From NCBI RefSeq assembly GCF_003013395.1, contig NZ_PXZM01000022.1, positions 115,364 through 179,363 on the forward strand: a DNA stretch of 64,000 bases, read 5' to 3'. Of this stretch, positions 1-9,236 are shown piece after piece. The first letter of the stretch is position 1; every line of letters begins with the position of its first letter. Made by a program: the position numbers and the translations under genes. The notes under the pieces were generated by a model, which was not told the DNA's origin, did not search any database, and worked only from the letters and a program-made list of their open reading frames with translations. This stretch comes from Brevibacillus fortis (GTDB taxonomy: Bacteria > Bacillota > Bacilli > Brevibacillales > Brevibacillaceae).

Positions 1-67
1 GGCGTTTGCTCAAGGTTGTAGACACTGTCCAAAGTTGCTGCGCATATGCTGGAATGAGGTGATTGTG

Positions 68-250
68 ATGAATTTTCGTTGGAAGTATAACCCCACGTAT
101 TTACGGATCAAATACGGATTCAAACAGGTGCTCTTTCCTTTGTTAGTTTTTCAGTTTATCCGAACGATTGTGTTTCCTACCTCTTTTGATGTCATCCTTC
201 TCGGTTTGCTAGCCATGCTCTATGTTGCCATCTCCCTCGAATGGTTATAA
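68..250 (+). CDS. Small membrane protein of unknown function
   Basis: This 60-residue protein is not recognised. The ATG at 68 has GAGGTG eight bases upstream, so it is preferred to the in-frame ATG at 35, which has no such site. Two hydrophobic stretches, at about residues 21-37 and 41-58, follow a basic, aromatic N-terminus, so it should be an integral membrane protein with two short helices. It is transcribed towards, and converges with, the minus-strand ysxE-like gene. No family motif is visible; it is called a gene because of the good RBS, clean length and membrane character. Confidence 0.6.
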   Translation: MNFRWKYNPTYLRIKYGFKQVLFPLLVFQFIRTIVFPTSFDVILLGLLAMLYVAISLEWL

Positions 251-252
251 AA

Positions 253-288
253 AAGAAAAACAACGCCCCACGCGGTGAGACGTTGCTC
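253..288 (-). terminator. Rho-independent terminator after the ysxE-like gene
   Basis: On the minus strand CAACG pairs with CGTTG in an imperfect stem around a GCG loop (261-285), followed by a run of T residues interrupted by one C. It lies just past the stop codon of the ysxE-like gene at 290 and would end the spoVID transcript. It may also slow transcription of the convergent small gene. Confidence 0.6.
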
Positions 289-289
289 A

Positions 290-1285
290 TTAAAAGGCTT
301 GCTGGACCCAACGATGCAGACGCATCAGGCGGTCCATATCTTTTTCAAAACGTTGGACAGCGTAGAACTCGGTCCACTCGCGGGGATGATGATAATAAAT
401 ATCCAAGTCCCTCATGATCCTCTCCGGGTAGGACAGAAACGCAGCCATCAGTTCAATTTCTTCCGGCCGCAGAGGAAATATCTCAGCATAGCGATGGAAT
501 AGCTGAGAAGCCCCAGCCTCATCCCCCGCCATTTGAAAATAAGTACGATAAAATAGCGTCAAATCGCGCACGGGTGTATCGAAGCTCGCACGATCAAAAT
601 TAAGGAGCCTTCCTTTACCCGATCGATCTGGCACAACATGCTCAGGATTCGGGTTACCATGGATCAAGGATAAGCGAAAATGCGCGTGCGTCTCATGCCG
701 CTCTCGCCAATCGATCAATAAGTCTGTCGCTATTTGAGCCATTTCCTCAATAAACTCCTTGTTCGCCAAAAACACCAGATCAAAAGGAGACGGATATTTG
801 CGTTCCTGCGCAAGGACTGCTGCCTTATTAATCTGGTCTTGCCAATATTGCCAACGATTCAGCAATGAGTCGACAAGCGGCTCTACCTGTCTCGGATCAT
901 CATACCGATAGTTTTGTGTCAAATGATGGAGCTCCGCCAAACGCTCCAAGGCAGGAGGCGCCCAAGACAAGGGCTCCCCGACCCACTCCTCGTTTCCTGG
1001 CTGCCAGGGCGTTACGTAATAGGCGGCGCTACCCTGCTGGACAAAAGGATCATCGTATTTCGTGTACGTAAAAGGAACGGCTCCATCCCATCCCCGGTGC
1101 TGCAATTGACGCAGCATATCGCTGACGAACACAAGACGTTGCGCGGGTATTTGCGATCGTTTGCAGACAAAGGAGCCGTAGGGAGTCGTCGCCTTAAATA
1201 CATTTGGCTCCTTTAAAACGTCAATGCTCTGGGCATACATGTCATACTCTTTGAACAAAGGAGCAATGTCATCATACCGACTCAT
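290..1285 (-). CDS. ysxE: YsxE-like spore coat kinase-fold protein
   Basis: A 331-residue protein of the CotS/YsxE group, whose members have an aminoglycoside-phosphotransferase-like kinase fold and are spore-associated. The ATG at 1285 follows GGAGGGAG and is preferred to an upstream in-frame start. It overlaps the stop of the preceding gene by 14 bases, so translation is probably coupled. The catalytic-loop region reads HGNPNPEH where active relatives have an H-x-D-x4-N pattern, and the metal-binding segment reads LLNFDRA, so both key acidic or amide positions are altered. It is therefore probably a pseudokinase. Its position after spoVID matches B. subtilis ysxE. Confidence 0.75.
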   Translation of the reverse strand: MSRYDDIAPLFKEYDMYAQSIDVLKEPNVFKATTPYGSFVCKRSQIPAQRLVFVSDMLRQLQHRGWDGAVPFTYTKYDDPFVQQGSAAYYVTPWQPGNEEWVGEPLSWAPPALERLAELHHLTQNYRYDDPRQVEPLVDSLLNRWQYWQDQINKAAVLAQERKYPSPFDLVFLANKEFIEEMAQIATDLLIDWRERHETHAHFRLSLIHGNPNPEHVVPDRSGKGRLLNFDRASFDTPVRDLTLFYRTYFQMAGDEAGASQLFHRYAEIFPLRPEEIELMAAFLSYPERIMRDLDIYYHHPREWTEFYAVQRFEKDMDRLMRLHRWVQQAF

Positions 1286-2270
1286 AGACTCCCTCCCTCC
1301 TCGAACGCTCGGCCCGCTCTGCAATGTGCCGAAGCAGTAAGTCAACCGATTGTTGGCTCTGCAAGGCCTGCTCAATACCAGTGATCGATACTTCTTGATC
1401 CGACGATACTCGCTTCACGTAGGACTCGATACTCCTGTACACTTCACGAGGACGCGCCATAAAGGCGAGGATCAACGAATAGTTTCCATAGGTGAGTGAC
1501 TTGATTTCTTCATAGCCGTCAAAAAAAGCGTCAATCTGCTTAAGATCCTTGTGGGTTAAAAAGTGATCGCGCAAAAAGGTGGCAACGTCGCGTTGCTGGA
1601 CAGATATCACTGGCCGGAAGAAGCCTCTTAAGTACAGCTTCCCGTTTACCATTCCCCAGTTGTCATGCAAAAGGTCCCGATGTGATACAGCGACCGCCTC
1701 CGCCGTAATTCGCTCATGAGCAAGCATCGCAGCAGAACGGTCCATTCTTTGTAGCATCGGGGTCATGAGTTCCGATACCCAGCGATTTTCCTTAGAATCC
1801 CGCCCGTATTTAGCACGAAACGATTCGACCAGCGCTTTGGCGCGACTTCCTTTTTCTTCGACTTGCTGCTTTTCCTGCTTGAGCAAGTCACTTCCGGACA
1901 GTAAAGGACTTTCCTGCTGAGACTGATGCATCATCGCAATCACGCGCCCGCATTGCCTCGCAATATCCTGGCCAGACTGATATTCTTCGATTTGTCGGTG
2001 GTGGTCGGTCATGGTAACACCGCGTTTACCCAAAATCAAAAATGGCTTGGTGTCTCTCGTCCGAATAAACCGCTCCACTTCTCGAAACCCCTGACGAGCC
2101 AGTCGTTCGCGCCAGGCAAACGACCAGCGCATCACATCTACACGCGGCCAAACGTGGAGTTCTTTGGGGCCCCGGTTTGTCTCCAGTAAATAGCAATCAT
2201 CAAGGGGCGTAATTCGGATTACGCGCGCCCGATATTGCTGGCAAACCTCAGAGAGATCAATTTTGTCCAC
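1272..2270 (-). CDS. CotS/YsxE-family kinase-fold protein, second paralogue
   Basis: A 332-residue protein with a GTG start preceded by a purine-rich GTGGGGGACC stretch, lying 14 bases after spoVID. It shares the fold and style of the next gene (APH/CotS-like). Here the catalytic-loop motif HRDLLHDNW is intact, but the later metal-binding Asp motif is not evident: the expected position reads YLRGFFRP, followed by QRDVATFLRD where relatives have a conserved RDL. This is the opposite defect from its neighbour. It most likely acts in spore coat or cortex assembly in the mother cell with SpoVID, judged from its operon. The exact function is unknown. Confidence 0.65.
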   Translation of the reverse strand: MDKIDLSEVCQQYRARVIRITPLDDCYLLETNRGPKELHVWPRVDVMRWSFAWRERLARQGFREVERFIRTRDTKPFLILGKRGVTMTDHHRQIEEYQSGQDIARQCGRVIAMMHQSQQESPLLSGSDLLKQEKQQVEEKGSRAKALVESFRAKYGRDSKENRWVSELMTPMLQRMDRSAAMLAHERITAEAVAVSHRDLLHDNWGMVNGKLYLRGFFRPVISVQQRDVATFLRDHFLTHKDLKQIDAFFDGYEEIKSLTYGNYSLILAFMARPREVYRSIESYVKRVSSDQEVSITGIEQALQSQQSVDLLLRHIAERAERSRREGVYESV

Positions 2271-2284
2271 GGTCCCCCACTCCT

Positions 2285-3769
2285 CTATTGTGGGATGTAC
2301 AGAATCTGCCCTGCTACAAGCTGCTCGGAAGCTAATCGGTTTACTTCCACGATTTTGGAGACAGGTAAGGAGTATCGTTGTGAAATATGCTCTAACGTCT
2401 CATCTCGCTGAATAATGCACATTTTCAGCTGACTGGAGCGCTCTTCTTTTTTCCGGACAAACGACGTGAGATTTTGCATGGCCTCCATCATAGACGCGCT
2501 GGCATTCGCCGCAGAGCCATGTCGCGAAGAGCTAGATGAAGATTCCGCCTCCAACGCCATCGCTTCCTGTTTGGCACGACTCGCTTGTGAGAAGATGGAA
2601 GTAATGTTCACGCGACTTCTTTCTTCCTGGGAGGGTTTTCCTGAAATCGCCACTCGCACTTCTACATCTTCCACGGCAGCCTCTGGTTGTGCAACGACTG
2701 GTTCTGCTTCTTGCTCGAGTGCCAGTTCGGATACACCACTGGCTTCCACCGCTTCTTGCACGGCTTCCTGCGACTCTGCCTCGACTGCCGACCCAGTAGG
2801 TTCATTGGAAACTTGCTGGTATGCGATTGCCTGTTGATCGTGAATAGCCAGTATAGGCTCCTCATGTTCTTGATCTTTCTCCGCTATTTCTCTCATCTGC
2901 TCTTGCTCATCTTCCAATACTGCCTGCCCGGAATAAGAGTCAGATGAATCGTACGAAGCAGATTGTTGGGAATCAAAATCATACGAAATAGGAGCGGTCT
3001 CCCAGCTCTCCAAAGGATTGGACTGTGCCACTTCCAGCACATCGCCATATTGCTCGTAGTATTCATCCTCATCGGATTGAGCAATAGCCGGAGTATCGAA
3101 CATAGAAGGCGATTCGGGTGATTCATAGGATGCCGGCAATGCCTGCCGCTCCAATTCCTCCTCCAGAGCACTCAGCTTTTGATCAATGTCATCGAGGGAC
3201 GTCGGTTCTGTATATTCTTGCCCATCATCTCCAGCAGCGAAGGCGTATTCCCATGCCCCTTCGCCTGGAACTGCAGCCTGCGTTTCGATCTCCTCCGCTT
3301 GTTCAGTTCTATCCCCCAAGACTATCCCCAAAATCTTTAGATCGGCATCGATTAGCATTTGATGTGATGATTCCAGTTTGTAGTCAAAGCTGTCCACAAT
3401 TGCGTAGATGTCTCCGATCTCCGTAATCCGATCCAACGGAATGGTGATGTTTAACGGAATGCGATGACCGATCTGTTCCTCCCAGCCATAAAAGGCTTGA
3501 TCCGATGCTTCCTGGCGAAAGGGAGTAAAAGTCATGGCCTCAACCAGCGATTCTCCTTCGCAGCCTGTCGCTTCTGCGGCTTCCCTGATTGGCTCGTACT
3601 TCCCTACTAATTGCAAGCAACCCGTGATTGAGATGTAGGAATCGTTTTCCAACACTTCCACATCTGGAACCAATTCCAGCTCTTGCAATTCACCTATTCC
3701 AGCTCTATCGGATGAGAGGAAAATGGTCTCCTTGATGGCAAAAGAGAGTTGCCCATCCTGTAATGCCAT
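2285..3769 (-). CDS. spoVID: Stage VI sporulation protein D, spore coat encasement
   Basis: SpoVID is the morphogenetic protein that drives encasement of the forespore by coat layers. The protein is 494 residues from the ATG at 3769, which sits seven bases after AGGAGG; the longer in-frame start lacks a better RBS. A conserved N-terminal domain of about 130 residues is followed by a long acidic, low-complexity region rich in Glu, Gln and Ser. The last 45 residues form a LysM domain (QRDETLEHISQRYSLP to ILYIPQ). B. subtilis SpoVID is somewhat longer (575 residues) with the same architecture. It begins a three-gene operon with the two kinase-fold proteins. Confidence 0.9.
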   Translation of the reverse strand: MALQDGQLSFAIKETIFLSSDRAGIGELQELELVPDVEVLENDSYISITGCLQLVGKYEPIREAAEATGCEGESLVEAMTFTPFRQEASDQAFYGWEEQIGHRIPLNITIPLDRITEIGDIYAIVDSFDYKLESSHQMLIDADLKILGIVLGDRTEQAEEIETQAAVPGEGAWEYAFAAGDDGQEYTEPTSLDDIDQKLSALEEELERQALPASYESPESPSMFDTPAIAQSDEDEYYEQYGDVLEVAQSNPLESWETAPISYDFDSQQSASYDSSDSYSGQAVLEDEQEQMREIAEKDQEHEEPILAIHDQQAIAYQQVSNEPTGSAVEAESQEAVQEAVEASGVSELALEQEAEPVVAQPEAAVEDVEVRVAISGKPSQEERSRVNITSIFSQASRAKQEAMALEAESSSSSSRHGSAANASASMMEAMQNLTSFVRKKEERSSQLKMCIIQRDETLEHISQRYSLPVSKIVEVNRLASEQLVAGQILYIPQ

Positions 3770-3806
3770 TCGTGCTCCTCCTTTCAAGTGCAGGACATTT
3801 CCCTAT

Positions 3807-3834
3807 ACTATATGGACAGGACGAGCCGTTTAGC
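3807..3834 (-). promoter_or_regulatory. Candidate SigE-type promoter of spoVID
   Basis: On the minus strand GCTAAAC (3828-3834) and CATATAGT (3807-3814) are separated by 13 bases. This resembles the mother-cell sigma-E pattern (an ATA-containing -35 and a CATACA-like -10). SigE control of spoVID is known in B. subtilis; the site here is inferred by eye. Confidence 0.3.
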
Positions 3835-3843
3835 ACCGAAAAA

Positions 3844-3882
3844 AAAGGAAAAACCGGGGTTATCTATCTCCCCGGTTTTACA
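3844..3882 (-). terminator. Terminator of the hemE-hemH-hemY operon
   Basis: AAAACCGGGG (3850-3859) pairs perfectly with CCCCGGTTTT (3870-3879), followed on the minus strand by a T-rich tract. The stop codon of hemY (3864-3866) lies in the loop, so the hairpin overlaps the end of the gene. Confidence 0.85.
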
Positions 3883-5273
3883 GACGCGATCCATTCTGCT
3901 ATTGCTTTTTTCCCCTGATCAATACAATCTGGTACACCTACACCACTGTACGATGCACCTGCTACGATAACACCAGGGAGTATTTCTTTTAATTGATTGT
4001 TCACTTCCTGCACCCAAGCCTGATGTCCGACTACATACGGAATGGCATTTTGCAAGCGTGATACGTTATAAAAATCTGGCTCAGCTCGAATCGTCATGAT
4101 CTTGCGCAGATCGCGGAGGACAACCTCCAAAATTTCCTCGTCTGTTTGCTCCATGAAGGTTTGCTCTCCCGCTCTCCCTACAAAGCTACGCAGCAAGGCT
4201 TTGTTTTTCGGCGTCGTATGTGGCCATTTGCGATGCGCCCACGTACACGCCGTAATTTTTGCTCCTGAATGCCGCGGTACTATAAATCCTGTCCCTTCCA
4301 TCCCTAAATCAATCGCTGACTCTGGAAACGCCATAGCGATGGTTGCAACCATATGCGGCTTTGCTTGTGGCAGGGTAGGAACTTGTACATAAGAACGGAA
4401 TAGCGGCTCTGCGACAGCATGTGGTACGGTGAACAGCACCGTATCCGTCTCGATCGTTTCCCCATTTTTCAATACCAAGGTGTACTTCCCGTCTGGTCGT
4501 TTCACCAGTTCTTTGACACCGGTATTCTTGGAGATGACTTCTTCAGGCAAGCTTTTCTCGATTCCCTCTACAAAGGACTGCAAGCCGTTCTTCAACGTCA
4601 GGAAGATGCCTTTTGGCTTTCCTTGCGTTTTTATTTGCGGGCGAGAATGCTTCATCGCTAAAATCAGGCTGCGATGCTGACTCTCCATTTTGGCGAAGTG
4701 AGGAAAACTCGCAAGCAAGCTGAGATTGTCGAGATCCCCGGAGTAGACACCGGACAATAAAGGCGCTATAAGATTATCAATAACTTCATTACCTAGCCTA
4801 CGCCGAAAAAAGTCACCCACGGAGATATCGCCGTCTCCTTTTGATGCAGGAAGAACAAGATCCAAAGCTGCCCGAAGCTTACCCGGCAAAGAAATGAGAT
4901 CGGTCGTGACAAAAGGCATGAGCTTCGTCGGTACACCCATGACCGCGCCTTCTGGTATAGCCTTCAGGCGATCCTGATGCCAAATATAAGCTTGGCCTGT
5001 ACTGTTGCGAACGAGATCATCTGCAAGTCCCAAGTCCACTGCCAGCTCAGCCGCACTTGTTTTCCGCTCGAGAAACGAATCCGGGCCTTGCTCAATAACA
5101 AACCCTTCGTGACGCCATGTCTTGATTTTCCCACCAAGCCGTCCCTGCTCTTCAAGCAGTTGAAAACGGATTGGCAAGCCTTTTGCTTCGATTTCCTTTT
5201 GTAAGTAATAAGCAGCGGTCAAACCTGTGATGCCACCGCCTACAATCGTAATATGATAGGTATTATCGCTCAT
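3864..5273 (-). CDS. hemY: Coproporphyrinogen III oxidase (oxygen-dependent, HemY type)
   Basis: This FAD enzyme (also called CgoX) oxidises coproporphyrinogen III to coproporphyrin III in the Gram-positive coproporphyrin-dependent heme pathway. The 469 residues begin with a Rossmann FAD motif, IVGGGITGLTAAYYL at about residues 10-24, followed by the family segment LGGKIKTWRHEGFVIEQGPD. A C-terminal FAD-contact region (YVVGHQAW to GVGVPDCI) is also seen. Length matches B. subtilis HemY (470). It starts 12 bases after hemH and is the last gene of the hemE-hemH-hemY operon. Confidence 0.93.
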   Translation of the reverse strand: MSDNTYHITIVGGGITGLTAAYYLQKEIEAKGLPIRFQLLEEQGRLGGKIKTWRHEGFVIEQGPDSFLERKTSAAELAVDLGLADDLVRNSTGQAYIWHQDRLKAIPEGAVMGVPTKLMPFVTTDLISLPGKLRAALDLVLPASKGDGDISVGDFFRRRLGNEVIDNLIAPLLSGVYSGDLDNLSLLASFPHFAKMESQHRSLILAMKHSRPQIKTQGKPKGIFLTLKNGLQSFVEGIEKSLPEEVISKNTGVKELVKRPDGKYTLVLKNGETIETDTVLFTVPHAVAEPLFRSYVQVPTLPQAKPHMVATIAMAFPESAIDLGMEGTGFIVPRHSGAKITACTWAHRKWPHTTPKNKALLRSFVGRAGEQTFMEQTDEEILEVVLRDLRKIMTIRAEPDFYNVSRLQNAIPYVVGHQAWVQEVNNQLKEILPGVIVAGASYSGVGVPDCIDQGKKAIAEWIASVKPGR

Positions 5274-5285
5274 ATGATCGATCCC

Positions 5286-6218
5286 CTAATTCGCCAGCTT
5301 CTTTCCGACAGCATCAGCCAGACAGGAAATGAACGCAGGTCTGGCGTTAGGCATCGGAGGACGATAGTAATGTACCCCTAGCTCATCTGTAACCGCTTTG
5401 CATTCCACATCATTATCAAACAGAACTTCCAAATGCTCCGCGATAAATCCGACAGGACAGTAAACAAATGCTTGGTAGCCTTTTGCTTCGTACAGCTCTC
5501 TGGTCAAATCCTGTACATCCGGTCCCAACCACGGATCAGGTGTATTTCCGGCACTTTGCCATCCGATTGCATAAGAAGTGATCCCTGCCTGCTCGGCAAT
5601 GAGCTTTGCAGTCTCTTCCAGTTGCAATGGGTACGGATCACCTGACTTCAAGATTTTTTCCGGCAGGCTGTGAGCGGAGAAGATCACAACTGCTTGTCCA
5701 CGCTCTTCATCCGTCATCGAGGCAACCTTCGCTTGAATGGCATCTGCCCAATATCCGATGAAACCTGGCTCCAGATACCAGCTCTCAATGCTGTGGATGA
5801 CCGGTCCCCCGATTGCTGCGGAATGCTCTTGTGCTCGTCCATTGTATTCTTTGACGCTGTAGCTAGAATAATGAGGCGCCAGAACAAGACTGATCGCTTC
5901 CGTAATCCCATCATGCTTCATTTGCTCTATTGCGTCCTCAACAAACGGAGCAATATGCTTCAAACCAAGGTACCCTACAAATTCACGGTCTGGGTAGCGC
6001 TTGTTCATTTCCTGCTCGAGAGCGCGCACCTGCTCATCCGTAATGTCTGCAAATCGATTCAATCCATCTACAGCCTCGTAACGCGCCATCAAATCATCGA
6101 GCAGTTCTTGTGGTGGCTTACGACCACGTCGAATGTGCGTATAGTATGGTTCAATCTGTTCAGGACTGCGTGGCGTTCCATACGCCATTAACAAGAGTCC
6201 GATCTTCTGCTTTGACAT
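5286..6218 (-). CDS. hemH: Coproporphyrin III ferrochelatase
   Basis: HemH (CpfC) inserts Fe2+ into coproporphyrin III. The 310-residue length matches monofunctional Bacillus ferrochelatase. The metal-binding His lies in SAHSLPEKI at residue 183, the same number as in B. subtilis, and the acidic partner lies in [16 protein letters not shown]. The [15 protein letters not shown] segment is also typical. No membrane anchor is present, consistent with a soluble cytoplasmic enzyme. It lies 17 bases after hemE and 12 before hemY, so the three are one operon. Confidence 0.95.
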   Translation of the reverse strand: MSKQKIGLLLMAYGTPRSPEQIEPYYTHIRRGRKPPQELLDDLMARYEAVDGLNRFADITDEQVRALEQEMNKRYPDREFVGYLGLKHIAPFVEDAIEQMKHDGITEAISLVLAPHYSSYSVKEYNGRAQEHSAAIGGPVIHSIESWYLEPGFIGYWADAIQAKVASMTDEERGQAVVIFSAHSLPEKILKSGDPYPLQLEETAKLIAEQAGITSYAIGWQSAGNTPDPWLGPDVQDLTRELYEAKGYQAFVYCPVGFIAEHLEVLFDNDVECKAVTDELGVHYYRPPMPNARPAFISCLADAVGKKLAN

Positions 6219-6235
6219 GTAAGCGCCCCTCCTGA

Positions 6236-7273
6236 TTAGACGTCCCTTTTGTAACTATGGATGAACTTCGTCAGTTGTTGCAGCGTTTCTACTTTGGCAT
6301 CAGGGAATACACCATGTCCCAAATTGAAGATGAAGCCTGGTTGCTTTGTGCCTTCATCCAAAATTTCCTTCGCCTTCGCTTCGAGCTTCTCCCATGGAGC
6401 CAATAGCAGCGTTGGGTCCAAATTGCCTTGCAGTGTCTTCGTCACACCCATTTCACGAGCAGTCGTAATCGAAGTACGCCAGTCCAGACCAACTACATCA
6501 ACAGGCAAGCGGTTCCAATCCATCAAAAGATGACCAGCCCCGATACCAAAATAGATCATTGGCACACCAGTATCTTTTAGCGCGTTGAAGATACGCGTCA
6601 TAACTGGTGTAATGTACTCGCGGTAATCTTCGTCATTCAATGCTCCGACCCACGAATCAAATACTTGTACAGCTTGTGCACCTGCTTTAATTTGAGCTTT
6701 GAGGTAGGTGATTGTCATATCACCCAGTTTTTCCATCAGCGCCTGCCAAGCAGCTGGCTCCGTATACATGAATGCTTTTGTCTTATGATAGTGCTTGGAA
6801 GGGCCGCCTTCGATCATGTAGCTAGCCAGTGTAAATGGTGCACCCGCGAAACCGATCAATGGAACAGATAATTGCTGACGCAAAATCTTAATGGACTCAA
6901 GAATGTAAGGCACATGCGTTTCCGGATCAAGCTCAAGCAGACGCTCAACATCCTTCAAGGATTCGATCGGGTTTGCGATCACAGGACCAATGCCAGATTC
7001 GATGTTCACATCCACGCCAATCGGTTTTAGTGGCGTCATGATGTCTGCAAACAAGATTGCAGCGTCCACGCCCAGTTGATCAACGGGCAGACGTGTCACT
7101 TCCGCGCAAACTTCCGGTATGTAGTTCATTTCAAAAAAGCTATGCTTCGCGCGGATGGCGCGGTATTCTGGCTGATAACGCCCTGCCTGACGCATGTACC
7201 AGACCGGGACATGCTCTGTCGCTTCACCGCGACATGCTTTCAAAAACGTATCGTTAAAAGTTTTTGCGGTCAT
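6236..7273 (-). CDS. hemE: Uroporphyrinogen decarboxylase
   Basis: HemE removes four carboxyl groups from uroporphyrinogen III to give coproporphyrinogen III. The 345-residue protein carries the signature [16 protein letters not shown] near the N-terminus and the [10 protein letters not shown] motif near the C-terminus. It is the first gene of the hemE-hemH-hemY operon. The ATG at 7273 follows GCGAGG. A TGGTATCAT extended -10-like sequence lies on the minus strand at 7312-7320 in the 138-base leader, so the operon may have its own promoter. Confidence 0.95.
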   Translation of the reverse strand: MTAKTFNDTFLKACRGEATEHVPVWYMRQAGRYQPEYRAIRAKHSFFEMNYIPEVCAEVTRLPVDQLGVDAAILFADIMTPLKPIGVDVNIESGIGPVIANPIESLKDVERLLELDPETHVPYILESIKILRQQLSVPLIGFAGAPFTLASYMIEGGPSKHYHKTKAFMYTEPAAWQALMEKLGDMTITYLKAQIKAGAQAVQVFDSWVGALNDEDYREYITPVMTRIFNALKDTGVPMIYFGIGAGHLLMDWNRLPVDVVGLDWRTSITTAREMGVTKTLQGNLDPTLLLAPWEKLEAKAKEILDEGTKQPGFIFNLGHGVFPDAKVETLQQLTKFIHSYKRDV

Positions 7274-7411
7274 GAATAAACCTCGCTTTGCACAATTATG
7301 TTTCCTTCAATATGATACCATTCGTCATTCGACAAGTAATGTCTCTTTTGTGTCAAAATCTTTTCGTTTCTTCCGTTTCCAATCCTATCCATCAGTGTTT
7401 CCAAACTTCTC

Positions 7412-8260
7412 CTAATGAATGCGAACCTCCCCGTTAGAACTTCGCACAGTCATCTTAGGTCCACCCGAACCAATCGATGCCTTCACTTTGTAATCCTCTT
7501 TCTTTTCATAAGAGAGGTTCGACCAGGTGGTTTCGATGCCTCCTGTATCTGTCGTTACTTCTAGCTGTGCTGCAGCAGGCTCCTTGGCTACCGTCACTCG
7601 AATATCACCCGTATCCGTCTTAATCGAAACGTCATGGGTCAACTCTGGCATGCTCAGTTCATCTATCTCGCCTGTGGAGCTTTCAATTACAACTGCCGAG
7701 CGAATATTCGCCAGATTGATATCTCCCGTACCTGTTTGGACGTCGAGACCTTCTCCTTCATAGCCCGACATATCCACATCTCCTGAGTTGCTGATTACTT
7801 CCGTGTTTTTTGCACGCAGCATCCCGCTCTTGATATCCCCTGTCATTGTTTCAAGCTGGACATACTCATACACTTTTTCTGGCAATAAGAGCTCCAGCTT
7901 TACCTTACCATTGCGAGGATAAAACATATTAACGTGAGGTCGTTCACGCATTTCCACGAGCAGCGTACCATCTGGTGAGACTACACTTCGAAACTCCAGT
8001 CGCTCCTGCTGTTGCTCGGATACTTCACCGACCATCCGTACACTCACCTTTGGTTGCTTGGTTGCCATGATTTCCACATCAGCTACTTCTGTAAGCACCT
8101 CAATCGCTTTTATCTCCTGCTCGATCGTGCGCTCTTCATTGACGTGTTTTAACGAAAATGAGAAATTTTCTTGCTTCGTAAAGAGCCAGATGATTCCACA
8201 TACACCGATGATGAACAATAGAAGACTTATGCCAAACAGTCTTTTCCCCAAATTTCGCAT
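7412..8260 (-). CDS. DUF4097-family membrane-anchored beta-strand repeat protein
   Basis: A 282-residue protein with one N-terminal membrane segment (about residues 9-28) and an outside region built of short beta-strand repeats rich in TGDI, SGDV and TGGIE motifs, typical of DUF4097/LiaG-like adhesin-fold proteins. It begins one base after the DUF1700 gene and is the last gene of a PadR-DUF1700-DUF4097 operon. Such trios are common in Bacillota and are linked in general to envelope stress or membrane homeostasis. The specific role is not known. Confidence 0.8.
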   Translation of the reverse strand: MRNLGKRLFGISLLLFIIGVCGIIWLFTKQENFSFSLKHVNEERTIEQEIKAIEVLTEVADVEIMATKQPKVSVRMVGEVSEQQQERLEFRSVVSPDGTLLVEMRERPHVNMFYPRNGKVKLELLLPEKVYEYVQLETMTGDIKSGMLRAKNTEVISNSGDVDMSGYEGEGLDVQTGTGDINLANIRSAVVIESSTGEIDELSMPELTHDVSIKTDTGDIRVTVAKEPAAAQLEVTTDTGGIETTWSNLSYEKKEDYKVKASIGSGGPKMTVRSSNGEVRIH

Positions 8261-8261
8261 C

Positions 8262-8813
8262 TTATTTCCCCCTGATCATCTTTACGTTGAACTGGAGATA
8301 ACGCAAGAACTGGCGATACAGCCATTTCGTCAATTTCAGCAAGCCGATGGCAAACATTCCGCCCAATCCTACGGAAACCATGCTGGAGAACAACAGGAAA
8401 AGTCGCTCTTGAGAAGGGGCAGGAATTCCGTAATCCAAGAATATTCCGACTGGCGCGACCAAAAGAGCCGCAGTCATCGCATACAACCCAAGCAGTATGC
8501 CGATCAGGCCTAGAAATGGTCCCAAAACGAAGACGAGATTGAAAAATCCCAAGCTGATCGTCGCGACAATCGCCCTCGTCATATTCCCTACCGATGCGTT
8601 GGACTGTGCCTGATCAATTCGGTAGCCAGCCAAAAGCTCGCGTGCCACTAGCTTCGGACTTCCCAATCCTTCCGAAATTTCATGCTCAGTCTTCCCTTGA
8701 TTCATTCCCAGGAGAAAATGCTCTGTATAATCGGCAAGGATGTCTAAGCGTTCTTTATCAGGCAAAGCGCTAAGCAAAGCATTTAACTCATCCATAAACT
8801 CACGCCTTGTCAT
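8262..8813 (-). CDS. DUF1700 (HAAS domain) membrane protein
   Basis: The 183-residue protein starts with a helical HAAS-type domain (MTRREFMDELNALLSALP, then a DYTEHF and a GSPKLVARELL segment). Several hydrophobic helices follow from about residue 75 to 165. The start overlaps the end of the padR gene by 14 bases, so translation is probably coupled. Proteins of this kind are usually encoded next to a PadR regulator and act with it or with the DUF4097 partner at the membrane. Function beyond that is not established. Confidence 0.8.
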   Translation of the reverse strand: MTRREFMDELNALLSALPDKERLDILADYTEHFLLGMNQGKTEHEISEGLGSPKLVARELLAGYRIDQAQSNASVGNMTRAIVATISLGFFNLVFVLGPFLGLIGILLGLYAMTAALLVAPVGIFLDYGIPAPSQERLFLLFSSMVSVGLGGMFAIGLLKLTKWLYRQFLRYLQFNVKMIRGK

Positions 8814-9129
8814 ATCCGAGTCCCTCCTCTATGATTTCATTTACCCCACGGTTAAATATTCGCCACTCCAAGACGAGGTCGTTCATGTATTGACGTCCGC
8901 GATTTGTCAGCTGGTAATATTTCCGTGGGGGGCCCTCTTGTGATTCCGCCAAATAGGTCGTAAAAAATCCTTCCTGGGTCAAACGGCGGAGCAAGGGGTA
9001 CACCGTGCCTTCAGAGATATGGAATTTTTCTGAGATGCTCGCAACCAGTTCGTAGCCGTATCTGTCCTGCTTAGCTGTCAAGACGAGAACACACAGCTCC
9101 AGAACCCCTTTTTTAAACTGTACGTTCAT
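8800..9129 (-). CDS. PadR-family transcriptional regulator
   Basis: A 109-residue PadR-type winged-helix repressor. The ATG at 9129 is preceded by GGGTGATG and gives the usual family start (MNVQFKKGVLELCVLVLT). The recognition region contains DRYGYELVASISEKF and SEGTVYPLLRRLTQEG, followed by the wing RKYYQLTNRG. It heads the padR-DUF1700-DUF4097 operon and probably represses its own promoter. The effector is unknown. Confidence 0.88.
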   Translation of the reverse strand: MNVQFKKGVLELCVLVLTAKQDRYGYELVASISEKFHISEGTVYPLLRRLTQEGFFTTYLAESQEGPPRKYYQLTNRGRQYMNDLVLEWRIFNRGVNEIIEEGLGYDKA

Positions 9130-9160
9130 CAACATCACCCATGACAAAGCTTACCAAATA

Positions 9161-9183
9161 GGTACTGTATATTGCAAGGTACT
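9161..9183 (-). promoter_or_regulatory. Candidate PadR operator: direct repeat upstream of padR
   Basis: On the plus strand GGTACT occurs at 9161-9166 and again at 9178-9183, a 17-base period, bracketing a minus-strand TATACA that could be the -10. The site sits 32 to 54 bases upstream of the padR start. A role in autoregulation is inferred. Confidence 0.35.
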
Positions 9184-9189
9184 TCATAA

Positions 9190-9229
9190 TAAAAGACGGA
9201 CAGGGAGGTTTTTCTCCATCCCTGTCCGG
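9190..9229 (-). terminator. Terminator of the 5'-nucleotidase gene
   Basis: CGGACAGGGA (9197-9206) pairs with TCCCTGTCCG in the second arm ending near 9228, with a short loop; the minus strand then reads TCTTTTATT. It lies eight bases after the stop codon of the nucleotidase gene. Confidence 0.8.
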
Positions 9230-9236
9230 TCAAACC

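Noticed and set aside
35..67. Longer start for the first small gene
   Set aside because: The ATG at 35 has no RBS and gives a Cys-containing lead that does not fit the membrane protein; the ATG at 68 has GAGGTG.
7351..7356. TTGACA as -35 of hemE
   Set aside because: It lies 33 bases from the nearest -10-like sequence, too far for one promoter.
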